The notes under the pieces: model-generated
Seen by the model: only the letters and a program-made list of their open reading frames with translations
What the model was told of the DNA's origin: nothing
Database searches by the model: none
Position numbers and translations under genes: made by a program
Assembly: GCA_037179335.1 (NCBI GenBank)
Contig: JAKZHN010000005.1
Span: forward strand, 1,612,001-1,676,000
From: Cyclaneusma minus
Taxonomy: Eukaryota; Ascomycota; Leotiomycetes; Marthamycetales; Marthamycetaceae
Reading direction: 5' to 3'
Length of the DNA: 64,000 nt
In this document: one piece after another, positions 26,337-38,207 of the stretch
How the letters are laid out: each line of letters opens with the position of its first letter
Position numbering within the stretch: the stretch's first letter is position 1

Positions 26337-26822
26337 GATGTCTGGACTTCAGGCGCGCGATGCGCAGTGCCGGTGTCAAGCAGCCCTCGAGGCGGCAGGC
26401 TTGATTCAAGCCTGCGGTGGACGGAAGACGGGTCGAGGATGTTGCTTAGGCTTTAGTCTTGCGAGACGAGTATGGTGAGGGGTGGTTGTGGTTTGCTTTT
26501 TGAGGATATCGCAGAGTCTTGCGGACTGAGGGCTCTTGGACAGACAGGTCGGAGAGGGTTTTTCGGCAGGTTGCGGTCTTCAGCAGTGGCTAGAAACACA
26601 TGTTTAGCGGTTGCGTCGGTGTCGCAGGTGCGAGAAGCTCCAAGCTTGCACTGCGGCCGAACTTCCGACCCCACATGCACATCATTTTCGCTCCCGGCCA
26701 CCGGCCACCCTAGTCCATATCAGGCCACGTATATTTTCCCTATCGAAGTCGCACACTCTGCTGAAATATCGATATTTCATCCAGACCCCGCAGCCAGTGA
26801 GGCACGAGGCCGTCCAGAGAGA
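26337..26822. promoter_or_regulatory. Shared divergent promoter of atg18 and ppm2
   Basis: A 486-bp gap separates the two divergent start codons, so both promoters must lie here. It contains a GGCCACCGGCCAC-like direct repeat near 26,697-26,708 and an AT-rich ATATCGATATTTC segment near 26,765. No TATA box stands clearly in the right place for either gene. The open frames here (for example 26472-26885) include the true first exon of ppm2 only at their end. Confidence 0.45.
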
Positions 26823-29800
26823 ATGGCGTCGCGCTCCAGGGCCGCAAGGCAGGATGACTCCATCATGGCCGTAAGTCTCTCATAAACCCCATGGACGCTT
26901 TTTGCTTTTGCATGGGGGTGGGTATGCATGGGGATATGCATGGGAATCCTCTTTGCGTAACTCAGACAATAAACTCAAACCATATGTACGTACAGCTACT
27001 GACGTGACCCCTAACTAGACAAATAACAGCAGCATTGTCTCGAAACGAAGTGTCGAAAGAATCTACTATCCCCACGAGCCGCACTTCTTTCGCTACTTTG
27101 TGAAAAAGCCCCAACGCCGAGCTCCTCTCATCAATCGTGGCTACTGGCTGCGCATGAAAGCTATTGACTTTGTAGTTCAACGATTTCTCCAGAATAATGC
27201 CAACAAACCCAAGTTGATTGTCAATCTAGGATGCGGATAGTGAGTAAACCACTCCGTCTCTCCTATTCAAACAGATAATTGACCTCCCTTGGAAGTGACC
27301 CTCTACCATGGCAGACCATGACCAGATATGCCGAGCATTGCTCCGGTGTCAAGTTCGTTGATATCGACTACAAAGACTTGATCTTGAGAAAGCGTCAAGT
27401 TGTCACAGAGACTCCTGAGCTGAACTCCGTTTTCTCTAATCTCACTATCTCTGATGATTCGAGCATCCTGCTCCAAAGCGATCAGTATGTGCAAGTTGGT
27501 TTCGACTTGCGTGGAAACTTGGCCGAGCTATCAAGCACCTTGAGCAAAATTGCCGATCTCGACCAAACTCCTGTACTATTCGTTGCAGAGGTCTCCGTTA
27601 CTTGTAAGTCCTCTTTTGGACGGAGTGACAGAGCATTTTCAACTGAAGGTCAAGTGTTAACCATTATCTGCAGACATGGAACAGCAAGCTGCAGACGAAT
27701 TGATTAAATGGGCTGCTTCCATTCCAAGCTGTAGGTTTCAAATATCTTATATATATCTAAAGAGACATATTTGCTAAAGCTTAAAAGCTCAATTCTGCTT
27801 GTTGGAGCAAATCTTGCCGGAGGGGCCCGATCATCCTTTTGCATCGACCATGTTGAAACACTTCAATAAGCTAGGGACACCGCTCAACTCAGTCTTACTT
27901 CATCCGACGACTGCCCACCAGGAGTATCGCTTCCAGGAAAACTCATGGCCAGCCGTCGCCTCCCGCTCGTTATGGGAGCTATGGAGCAGCCCCGGGTTTC
28001 TGAGCTCTCAGGAACGCCAGACCCTGAACAAGTTTGAGCCTTTCGACGAGTGGGAAGAGTTTGCTCTTTTTGCCTGCCACTACTCCTTACTAGTAGCTAG
28101 TAACACCGACACATACTGTGATCTAGAGAAGATATCTCCCAGCAATCAGCGCATCCAACCACAAGCTTCGCCTGATGATGAGATAGTTGCAAGTGTTGCA
28201 TACTCCGAATTTCCGAGGACAAAGTCACCCCGGCGCTTCTCAAGTCCCATCATGATCAGAGGCACAGATCGAGAAGCAGATGTCGTCGTGAGCTTTGCTG
28301 GATTGGGAACGGGTACACGCGTCAACTCATACGACGTGTATGATATGGACTCTAGCAACAACCAGCCCTTCCACAAGCAAGGCTTCGTAGGTGGTCCTCC
28401 AAGCCGCATGTGCCATACCACGACCGATGTCGCAGGAACTGGGACACTGCTAGTGGGCGGTCGACTTTCCCCTGATCAAGCTCTGGCCGACTGCTGGTTC
28501 TATCACAAGATGACCAATACCTGGGAGCGTGTGGACGATCTTCCCGAGCCTCGATACCGCCATTCTGCCACTTTAGTCGATGGCGACAAGGTGCTGGTTG
28601 CTGGTGGTAAGAATGATTCTACGACTATTGTTGACTCGTATCTGTTGTGGAGTCATCGCAAGGGCTGGCAGAAATGCAAAGTTAAGAAAGATTTTGGGGA
28701 GCTGTACGAGCATAACGAAGAAGTTTGCTGGCCTTGCCCTCGCTTTGGCGCGAGTTTCGCTACATTCCAAAACTTGAGGGAGGGTATGCTTAGCGGAGGT
28801 TTGTCGCAGGATGGCCTGGTCTGTCAAGATGTGTGGATATGGAGATTGAACAGCCTGACCGAAGTAAGTCTATGTTTAACACGAAGATATTTACCGTTCC
28901 AGACCTCCTCATAAACCCCTATTAGAACGCTGCCTGCCCTTCCCCTTAGTCACAATAGCACTGGCATCCACTAACACGTCACAGATTCCCACCTTGACAT
29001 TTCTCTCAACCGCCAAAACGGACGGTGACCCAAGCATCGCCCGTTTCGGTGCTACCAGAGCAAGGCACCAAGGGCAAATGTATGTGGTCGGAGGAATCAC
29101 CAAAGGCTCTCTGCTCCCCAGCAACAGGGAAATCTATCGCTTCAACGAGCCTCCGCTCCCGATTCACAAGGATTTCAAATTATCCGTCATAGAAATGACA
29201 AGTCCAGTCTCGTTTTACGGCGACTTCCCCAGGCCATTGCTCGTAGGAGTATCGAGCCGATCCCCCAAGGATACCATGGTGATCACAGATGGTGGCGCTG
29301 TCGTAAGTACCAATATTCATGAAGGCCCTTCTCAGTAAGATATGCTGACTAACTTATTCCATCTGCAGTGTTTCTCTTTCGGTACATTCTGGAATACGGG
29401 ATGCTATACCTTGGATATCTACGTAATCGACCCTGATGAGGAGCCAGAGATTCCTCACAGCTGGGCCTACCTGGAAACCAAACAGGAAAAGCTTCTTGAA
29501 GAAAGCCATAAACCAGCCCCTGAATCAAGCACCAACGGCACCCATAACCAGCCAAACATCACCACAGTGCCCCGAGTCAAGCTAGGATCCAGTGCAGACT
29601 TCGAGAAGCTCGTGCGCGCCTCTCAGCCCGCAGTAATCGAGGGGCTCGATCTAGGCCCCTGTGTCGAGAAATGGACACCCGAATACCTTGTCGACTCTGT
29701 CGGAGCCGACCGCATGGTAAGCTTCAGCTGCGATATCCCCACCTCCTTTTGCCCTCCCCCTTTCCCTCCCCCTATCCTCTACCCAGATTCAAAAAAGCTA

Positions 29801-30551
29801 ACCCCAAGCCCCACAGGTCACGATCCACAACTCCCCCACCCCAACCATGTCCTTCACCACCAAAAACTTCACCTACGAAACCGTCCCCTTCAGTCACTTC
29901 ATCTCCTCCATCCAAAACGGCTCATCCCAATACCTCCGCTCCCTCTCCTCCACCTCACCCACCACCACCCCCACCTCCCTCGCCACCGACTTCCCCTCCC
30001 TAGCTCCCGACTTCATCTTACCCCCCGAACTCTCATTCGCACAGCAAAACACCCACAGCACACCTTTGCGCATTTCAGGCCCTGTAAACATGTGGCTCCA
30101 CTACGACGTCCTCGCCAACATCCTGTGTCAAATCCGCGGTGAAAAAACTTTGCTGTTATTCCCGCCTTCTGATGTCAAGCACTTTGACTTCGCGCCTGGT
30201 GCTTCGTCCTGCGATGCCGACGTATTCGCTGAGGACGGTATCCCCGAAGCAGCACATCCCTTCGAAGCGCACCTACAGCCCGGCGACATCCTCTTCATCC
30301 CGCACCTCTGGCTGCATGCCGCCCAACCCAATTCCGGTATCAGCGTCGCCGTAAACGTCTTTTTCAAAGATTTGGAAAATGGGTATGCGGCGGGCAAGGA
30401 CGTGTATGCGAATAGGGATGTGGGGGCTTATGAGAAAGGGAGAATTGATGTGCAGAGGGTGGTGCAGAGTTTTAGGGGGCTGCCGGAGGATGTGAAGGGG
30501 TTTTATTTGGAGCGGTTGGCGAAGGAATTGAGGCTGGGTGGTGGTGCATAG
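26823..30551 (+). CDS. ppm2: Ppm2/TYW4: tRNA wybutosine methyltransferase with Kelch and JmjC domains
   Basis: Nine exons (26823-26870, 26966-26985, 27030-27239, 27296-27603, 27674-27730, 27788-28863, 28985-29302, 29369-29716, 29817-30551) encode 1,039 residues. The N-terminal leucine-carboxyl-methyltransferase fold (about 20-330) has the SAM-binding NLGCG (88-92) and the RYFVKKPQRRAPLINRGYWLR signature region. Kelch repeats follow (about 370-700, e.g. VLVAGG and MYVVGG strands). The C-terminal JmjC/cupin-8 domain (about 740-1039) keeps an HxD...H triad, H890, D892 and H962. In yeast, TYW4 methylates and methoxycarbonylates the wybutosine precursor at position 37 of tRNA-Phe. The JmjC part also resembles the separate animal hydroxylase TYW5. 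Exon 2 is a 20-nt micro-exon; its inclusion is required to keep frame and gives SNHISIVSKRSVERIYY-type sequence expected of the family. Introns 1, 2 and 8 are my reconstruction. Confidence 0.92.
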
Positions 30552-31219
30552 GGGGATAGTGTGTAGATAGGGGGCAGATAGGGGGTGGATTGTCAATATA
30601 GGACGGGTAGGTAGATTGGAGAATGTTCAGATGCTGTGAATGACCACAAAGACACGGAGAATGATTTGAAACGTGATGGCCGGACTGGTATCATGATGGT
30701 AAGATGACTGGAAATAAAACGTGGCTCCGGCGGTGCCTTTTTCGGATTAAAATAGAAGATAGTATCCCAATTCCAACCATATTTACACAAGCCATTGTGC
30801 CAGCCCCTAGCCGGCGCCCCTTGATATTTCCGTTTCCAAATTCCCTGAATTCCGTCCATCGTCCGAGCAAGTCGAATCCCAACTACAATCGTAGAGTAGT
30901 CTCGCTAATCACTTCCATTCCCGAGGTATCTGATCCCAAATGTTCCCTGATCCAGCCAAGTCAAATGTCAAGAATCCCATAACTGATCCCAATCGCACCC
31001 GAAATGATAAAAGATGAGGTTCCAGCTGGCCGAATGTACACCAAAGCCCTCTGTGACCCCCTAGTTCGTTCCCAAAACATCGGCTCGTAAACATCGTAAG
31101 AATCATAACCCAGGGCCTTTCGGCTGCTGTAAAGACAGTAAATAGCAAGAAACTCAAGACTCCGGCTAATAATAAGCCGCACAGTAGAGCGGAATTGTAT
31201 CTCGTGATATCACGCCGCT
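30552..31219. other. Convergent intergenic region between ppm2 and pps1
   Basis: The 3' ends of the two genes face each other. The frames at 30593-31182 are short and mutually overlapping and show no family features. Nothing else was recognised. Confidence 0.5.
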
Positions 31220-33415
31220 CTAGCGACTGTAAGGCTTATTCATAGCCGCAATTTCTCTGCATATTTCAGCCCATTCCAGCTCTCGCTTTATCGGGAGTCC
31301 CCGTCGGCGACACAGCTCTTCTTCCAACTTCAGCAGTTCGTAGCTGAAGCGGAGATGCGGCTGGATGATGACATTCAGCCGACGAGCGCGGACGAAGCAG
31401 TAGGCTCGCGGGAAGGATAGGCCTGTGGACTGCATGATCTCGGCGATGCAGATGGTCGCGCTGCGGGAGACGCCGACGCGGCAGTGGACAAGTGTTGCTG
31501 TTCCGGCTTTTTTGCCGCGCTCTGAGGGATGTTAGTTTATGAGCTTGGAGAGAAGGGGTGCTAAGTGCAAGAGGGGTGGTCGAGAGAGTTTGAACATACC
31601 AATAAATCCTAAGCATCTTTCAAATTCTTCGGTCAGGGGGTCAACGCCATTGTCTTGTACTCGCTGTACAAGCATGATATTGTCTTCTCCCCAATCCTTG
31701 GCTGCATCTTCCCGCCAAGTGGCCATCTCACCCACGCTCAAAACCTGGCCAATTCCCAATTCCCTGAGAAGATCAGGATTGTTGGCATGTCCCAAGTTTC
31801 CGAGGTACATATAGTCGGTAATTCGCGAGGGAAGACTCCCGTCCATATATTGCAGCCAGCCGGGCTCCTGAATGGTAAGTTGCGTCGTGAGGTCTTCTAC
31901 CGAAATGCTTTGGTTCCGTGCCCGACACACAGGTGACTCAATCAGTAACCTTGGAGCGAGATTGCTAAGCAGCACGACGTCCGAAGGGTAAGCGAAGAAG
32001 TTGCGCTTTGCCTTTTTGTGCATGTCGAGCCATGCCTGGTGGACGGGAAGGCCAGTACTGTAAATATAGTATGCCAAAGCGAGCATGGTCGTCTCCGTGT
32101 ACCCGTCTGTACAATGAATCAAGATCTTGCGTTGGCGTGAGACCGACCGAGTGGCTGCTGGCATAGGAGTGTCTCCCTCCGAATCAAGTCGTTCGTCCTG
32201 GGTCCCAGTCGATGTTGGGTTGGCAATGCGATGAATCCATTTGCACGTTTCAACAACGCCATCCACCTCAGACAGTGACCAAGTCGATGGCATCACACTT
32301 CCAGAGCTCGGAAAGTCGAGAAATACCGGATATTGTTGAGCTGCATCTGGGTCCTCCGCCAACGACTGAAAGATGCCCGGATTGATACGACTCACATCAC
32401 TGCAATCAATGTAAATATCGAATGATCTTGCGTTGTTTGCATTGCCATAAATAGCTTCATCGATGGTCACATCTGGCGTTGGCCCTAACCACACGTTGGG
32501 GCCAATTTCCGAAGCCTTCGTCATGGTACACATCTCGAGGCGTTCCTGGTGGAAAAAATCCAAAACATTTCCAGTCAAGTGTCCTTGTGAGTCGACCGCC
32601 ACAATACTGGGATAGGAAGACTCGAAATCCTGGAATGGGCTCGTACACATAAATGTATTGTAATGCGGTAGTTCCAGGTCCTGCTTCTCGCTCGTCTCAC
32701 GCAACAGCCCCTGAGCAGCAGCGATGTCCCAGGCCAATTTCCTTACTTGCAATTGATTCTCGCCATATACAATAATATCCGACAGCATGGCGATCTTGGC
32801 AGTCTGGATCTGGAAATTCCGGACGGAAAAGCCCTCCTTGGGATCTATCTCTCTGAACTGGGTTCTGATACCGTACTGCAAGAACTCATCCGGAGCTATA
32901 GCCCCTTTGAGCCTCGAGACAGCCAGATCGCCGCCCGCCTTGACGATAGTAATGCCACGGAAACATGTTGGAGCCTTGCGAAGCTCTCTGCGGCGAGCAA
33001 TGAAGAAAGATTGCTGGATGTGATTACTCGGATGTAAACCGTGGAGCCAGGGGAACACTTGGGTCGGATGGGGAAGCGGGTGAGAGGATAAGTGGTCGAG
33101 AGCAGCGGCTACGCCCGCAGCGTCGATACTGTAAACAGTGGCCGAATCTGAGGAAATGGACTCGAATTCATCGGGTGGATAAAGCAATGACGAGGGTGGA
33201 AGAAGGGCATAGTCGGACGGGGGCGATGCTGGTGGAGTGTCTGGTTTTGCAGGAGCTGGACCTGTGGGGCAGACGGGGATATGTTTGTTTGGGACAGGCA
33301 GCGGACAAGCAGACGAGGTGTTGAGGTTGTCCAGACTCAGGGTCGGCGTGAGGAGCGGCGAGGGCGACACCGAACGACGAGGCGGAATGGGACGAGGAAG
33401 AGCCACGGTCGCCAT
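31220..33415 (-). CDS. pps1: Pps1-type dual-specificity protein phosphatase
   Basis: Two exons (33415-31600 and 31521-31220, 78-nt intron) encode 705 residues. The catalytic DSP domain is C-terminal: YMDGSLPSRITDYMYLGNLGHANN opens it (about 523-546), a candidate general-acid Asp lies at 588 or 592, and the P-loop HCRVGVSRS is at 618-626 with nucleophile C619 and R625. The intron falls just before the P-loop, so exon 1 alone would be catalytically dead. A second P-loop-like motif HCTDGYTET (434-442) keeps the Cys but lacks the Arg, so it is probably a pseudophosphatase module; the same layout is known for Pps1. The N-terminal 90 residues are Pro/Ser-rich and disordered. Yeast Pps1 affects S-phase and checkpoint control; the role here is by homology. 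Confidence 0.9.
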
Positions 33416-34947
33416 CAGCTCAATTGGTATGGCAGACTTGGTGACCTAGGAAAGTAGTGAATTTGTACAGCTTGTCTCCTTTGAAGGAGTTGGTGTTTGC
33501 AAGTGCTGGTCTTATCGTACGACGAGCAGCCGGGCAGCGAGGAATGGATGGGTTGTACAAAGGCAGGGCTGCGGGATGGTACAGCAGACGGAGGGAAGCA
33601 ATTGGCGCACACGAGGCACACGGAAGCCTTATCGCTGCAGCCTACAGCGTACGGATGAAGAGACGAAGAGAGGGGAAGGTGGAAGCTCGACCGGCGAGCT
33701 GCTGGGTGGATGATAAGCTGGTTTCGAAGTTGTGACCTAGTCGCCAGTGGATCAATTAGACGGGAGAAAAGAATAGAGCTGCGATGGTAGGTATTGATGG
33801 ACGAGGGGAACAGTGGAACAATAGCTGTAGATGATAAACAGACAGGACAGCAACGCTGGGAATGATGGCCATCAGCGGAGGAGGAGCACGACAACTGTAC
33901 AGCTAGCAGCATCAGGGACCGATAGCGTTCAGCGTTCGACCAACCTTATCCCGGCATGAACTTCAATCCAGGCATCCTTGGTTTGGGCATTGGTGGGAGC
34001 ACCCTTCATCAAACAGAGTTGGCCTGGGATTGGCGCCTATGTGCCGTGGCCAGCTGCTTAAGCTTTCTCGTTATCGCGCGCTATCAGCGAGCCACAATCG
34101 ATGTTCGCTCTAGCGCCCCCGCAATGGATCCCACCCCAAGATGTTGAAGCCCCACGAAATCCCCTCTTGGCACCGTTGCATCGACACAGTACTGATGCCC
34201 AAACAGCGTACGGCGCAGCCACAATGGAAAACAATGAAACCCTTCCGTAACCAGACACAAAAACGACTGTTGTACACTAAAGACTCGACGAACATCAATG
34301 ACCGTTGGACACGGCCACCACTGGGCCCAGACTGTACACGGAGAGCTTCTGCCAATGCTGACGTCCTCTTGTCCATGCAAGCCTCCAATCGCTGCAGCCC
34401 CGAAAGCTTCCCCGCCCAGAGCTTCCCTTATTCCTTGACATCGTGTCATCCTGAAAAACTATGTCTGCGGCCTGCTCGGGACAGGGGCGCAGCCAATACT
34501 CGGTTGCTTGGATCGTTATCAAAATGTGAACCCGTGGTGTTTAATGCCCATTTTCGCTTTCAATTCTCACAATCATCAAGGACAAGTCTTGCTTTCGGCC
34601 ATCTGATATTCCTGAGCTCCTTTTTCCAGCTATGCTACATTCCTCAACTTCTGTTCAAAGAGTTTGTTTCTCTGTCAACGGAAGATCCGTTTCCTGAACG
34701 CCCGCGACCGAAATTGAATGACTAGGGGTATCGTAAATCAAACAGTGCTTCTCCCAGCGCCGCCAGTCCATCTGGCAACAAGAAAAGCAGTAGGCCAAAC
34801 ATCGCGCCCTCGCAAACTCCGACCCATGCAACCAAGCCAACACATCCACACATCCACCGCTATCAACGCTCCGTAATCAGCGCCTTTTCTCCCCTAAGCG
34901 CCAGTATGCATGAAAACGCCTGTGCTGTCAAATCAATTCCGCCATCC
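33416..34947. other. Long intergenic region between pps1 and ulp1
   Basis: About 1.5 kb covering the pps1 promoter and the ulp1 3' region. Open frames at 33415-33912 (-), 33956-34147 (+) and 34141-34725 (+, 194 codons) occur, but none has recognisable domains or good splice context. The stretch near 33,530-33,900 is probably pps1 5' UTR and promoter. Confidence 0.45.
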
Positions 34948-37037
34948 TCAGACCCCGACCGAATCCACCTTCCGCGCTAAGTCGCCATGAAAACCTCCAT
35001 TGAGCAGCACACCCGCGATATATCTTCGCTGCATGCTCAGGTGATCGGCGCTGTATCCATCCGTCCTAGTCCCCTCGGCAACACACTGACAGTTCGTCAG
35101 GAGGAACACTCCGCAGTCGTATCCGTTGCGCTGTACGGTGGATCGCGTCTTGAGGACCTTCCACTCTTCCTCCTTGTATAGATCTCCTAGCTCGTACTGC
35201 AGCATATCCTTCATGGCCTCAACGAATCCGGAAAGTCGGCCGCCAAAGGAATCGAGGTATTCGATCGTGCGAGACTTGGGCGAGACCACGCCGAGAGTCC
35301 AATGCAGGTCGCGGCAGATGGGAATAAAGAGGCGATGTACATTGATCAGATCCTTTCCTTGGATCTTCTTCCTTCTGAACCAGCGGCTCGCTCCCTTGGC
35401 TCCTTCACTGCTAGTAAGCTTAGGATAATAAAATGAGTTCATCGCCACCACGTGAGGGACCTTGGACGGCTTTCCAGTCTCCTCAGCGATTGCTGCATAC
35501 TTGGCATTTGCAGAAGCGACGACGTAGTCAATGTATGCGTTGATAATCTCGTCGTTGAGCCAGCTTTTTCCGTCAAGAGTGCTGAAATCCTTGTGGGTGA
35601 GGTAATTTCCACCTGGAGCCTTCACAATCTCGTCATTGGGGTAATGATCCCTCAGACGCACGACTTTCGACTCCCAGTGGGTGGGGAGCGCTTGGATGAT
35701 GTGTGGCGAAGTACGTCGGCCTCCGGTTTCGAGAAGATCCCTGAGTCTCCTCTCCCTCTCTAGAGCCTCTGCTCGCTCACGTTCCACTCTTTTCTTCTCC
35801 TCCTGGATTTTCCTCTCTTGCTCCAGCTTACGCTGCTTCTCGGCTCTTCGCTCTTTCACAAAAGTGGATTCTGTAAGAATACCCTCGTCGTCTCGGAAGA
35901 TGTTCAGGACCCCCAGTTGGGCGGCGAGGTTGATTTCATCTTTCTCAGCCTCGCGAGTAGAGGCGCCGCTGTCCTCCTGATCTTCCTGACCCCCCCGAAT
36001 AATGACTCTCGGTTCTCCATTGCCCCTCGGTTCAAAGTGCACAGATTTGCGCGGCTTGTACTGGATGTTGAGATCGCTCAGTTTGCGACTGTTCAGGGCG
36101 CCTCGAGTGGTTGTAGCGGTAGTAGATGACTCTTGATCGGTAGTGTTCTTAGGCTTAGATGCCTCATATGACGAGACCTCATTGAGCTCGTACTTCCTGA
36201 CTGGTCCCTTGTAAAGTTTGATCTCTGTGTGGATCGGATCATCGTCCTTCAATTCGAGGCCGCGATTGACATCAACAGAGCGGATCGTCCTGTTTAATAA
36301 GTAGAGTCAGTCATTGAATCTGGTCTTTGCGAACATAAGTCTGCGTTGGGCCTGTTCCCCGTACAGTTTCAGTAAGTAGAACATGGAGGAAGCAGAACAT
36401 ACGAGACAAGCTTGTCGCCACGCCGTTTGACAGATTCTTCCTCCTTAGCAGATTTCTGCTCATTGCCATGGAGTCTGGTGTACATCACTACTCCACCAGC
36501 TCTCTTGCGACTGTTACGGAGAGGCTCAAGGATTTGGCTCGGCGAGTCCGAGTCTCGATACTGTGGGAAAGGTGTGTATGTAGTTTGGGTGTCGGCGACA
36601 GGAGCGTGGCGAGGATTGTAGGGATGGCCAATCTGTCGTGGGAGAGATGGGGCGAGGGGGTTACTGCCCGCGATTCGTTCGAAGAGAGGCTTAAGTCTAA
36701 GTCCGAAGATGACCCGCTGAAGCACTCTGTAAAAGCAGTTCTGTGCTGGCTTGACTCTTTTTGGCGCACGCACCCTAGTCGTCGCTGGAGATCGATCAGG
36801 TCGCGGAGTTGTCGGAAAAGTGCCGGGCATAAGAGAAACTGAGTCCTCAGTAGGGACTTCTGCAGGATATTCGAGAAATTCCTGAGTGCGCTTGATGTGG
36901 AGGTAGTTTGGATCTGCTGCCAGTTCGTTGATACCCGTATTGGGGTCCAGAGGTAGCGATCCGTACGTGTAGATCTTGCTGTTTGTGTATTCCCAGTCCA
37001 TGGCGCGGCCAGGCGAACCTGACAGGCCTAGAGACAT
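34948..37037 (-). CDS. ulp1: Ulp1-type SUMO-specific cysteine protease
   Basis: Two exons (37037-36403 and 36289-34948, 113-nt intron) encode 658 residues. The first half is disordered and basic and is followed by a strongly charged coiled coil (about 353-396, E/R/K-rich). The C-terminal C48 peptidase domain starts near residue 425 and has GKSWLNDEIINAYIDYV, then DLHWTL (H541), YLDSFGG (D558), the oxyanion-hole Q598 and NGYDCGVFL (C604), so the catalytic triad is complete. Ulp1 matures SUMO and removes it from proteins, typically at the nuclear pore; the N-terminal half carries the targeting signals in yeast. The reading frame upstream of residue 225 is joined only by splicing TC to GACG. The start is the first in-frame ATG of exon 1. 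No defects were seen. Confidence 0.92.
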
Positions 37038-37496
37038 GGTGATGGGTTGCTCAAAGAGTCATCAGATGTGGTTCGAGGTTCGTTGCAGTTGTTCTGATGG
37101 GCTCGAGACGCCCTCGATTGATGAAGTGGAGTTGTCGCGAAGCGCTGGGTGCGGCAGCGCGCCTTTGAGCGTGAAGTGGCAGCCTGAGGCAACTAGCGCT
37201 GATTTTGGAGGCGGATCCACGATCACGAAAGGCGAAAGGGCAGTTGAAAGAAGTTGGCAACAAAGAAGCTGGTCCTTGGCGCAGGTGGCTCGGTAAGCAG
37301 TGAACAAAGGCGACGGAGCTGATTCAACTGCCAGCTATTCTGTGTTGCAGAACCAACGTGGGCGCAAGCATAGTTGGGATTTAAACTTTTCTCCCAGCCT
37401 CCCGTCAGCTTATCGATAAGCAGCACAGTGCACGGACTGCCGAGCTTAATTAAGTATTTCTGTACCTTCACACGTTCCCTCAGATTCAAGAGCACG
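37038..37496. promoter_or_regulatory. Divergent promoter region of ulp1 and the small spliced gene
   Basis: A 459-bp gap lies between two divergent start codons. The half beside ulp1 is GC-normal. Near 37,405-37,460 it has TTATCGATAAGC and TTAATTAAGT, both palindromic words. No TATA-type element is positioned convincingly. Confidence 0.35.
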
Positions 37497-37822
37497 ATGA
37501 ATCTGCTTCAGGATCCGTACGTCCTCAAAGCATTGCAAGCAATTCGTGTTGTTGAATATATCCAGCTTACTTCCGAGCCTACAGGCGAAAGTCGTCAACT
37601 GATGGAATTGATCATGGAGTTTATCAGCTCCCCAGCGCAAGCCTTGCGACCCGCCGCGATGGCGCTCTGCAACTAGGTATCTTTAATCAAACCCTGGAGT
37701 CGGGAGCCGTCGCGGAAGCGTGGCTCATGCAGCTGATCCAGAAGCTTGTGAACCCCAGTTCGATGTCTCCGGCAAACCTCCAACAATGGCTCGTGGTGGA
37801 AACGCCCGTGCGGCCAGCCTGA
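37497..37822 (+). CDS. Hypothetical small protein, one putative intron
   Basis: No family is recognised. The unspliced frame from this ATG gives 59 residues ending at 37676. Splicing a 68-nt intron (37517-37584, GTACGT...CTACAG, with CTTAC about 17 nt before the acceptor) gives a better model: exon 1 is 20 nt, exon 2 is 37585-37822, total 85 residues. The second exon reads LQLGIFNQTLESGAVAEAWLMQ and LIQKLVNPSSMSPANLQQWL, an amphipathic, protein-like helix region. The unspliced product is also plausible in composition, so the choice is an inference from splice signals. No membrane segment or signal peptide is seen. It is divergent from ulp1. Confidence 0.4.
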
Positions 37823-38207
37823 GATGTCTGAGACTCGACTGCCGATGGGATTCTGGCAGTCTTTCGTAACTATCTAATAACTCGAAGTTGTCCTGATGTA
37901 AAATACCTTAATCATCTTAATTCTTAGTCAAGCAACCTTTGATTGAGCAAGTCGAATGACCAGGAACAATGCAGGTCACTTGGGAAGTGCTGTTTGAAAA
38001 CATAGAACCGACCGGATAAGAATCTCCGTCACGAGCAGCGTCTGCAAAAAGCACTCAGGGGCAGCCCATCAGCGCAGGAGCTTCCGACAGAAAATGGGTA
38101 TTGGCTGCTCGTGTCATCGCTTGCTATCCAAATGCTAACGCTCCCAGAATAATATATACACGCAAATGTCTCCCAAACCCAATATAGAAAGCACAGAAAC
38201 CACTCTC
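37823..38207. other. Intergenic, converging 3' ends
   Basis: About 385 bp between the small hypothetical gene and the flavoprotein gene. Short AT-rich segments near 37,870-37,930 may be 3' processing signals. Nothing else was recognised. Confidence 0.4.

Noticed and set aside
33415..33912. 165-codon minus-strand frame upstream of pps1
   Set aside because: It ends at the pps1 start region and most likely represents 5' UTR and promoter; no family features.
34141..34725. 194-codon plus-strand open frame between pps1 and ulp1
   Set aside because: No domain, biased Ser/Pro/Arg composition, no splice or leader signals; three other frames are open in the same stretch.
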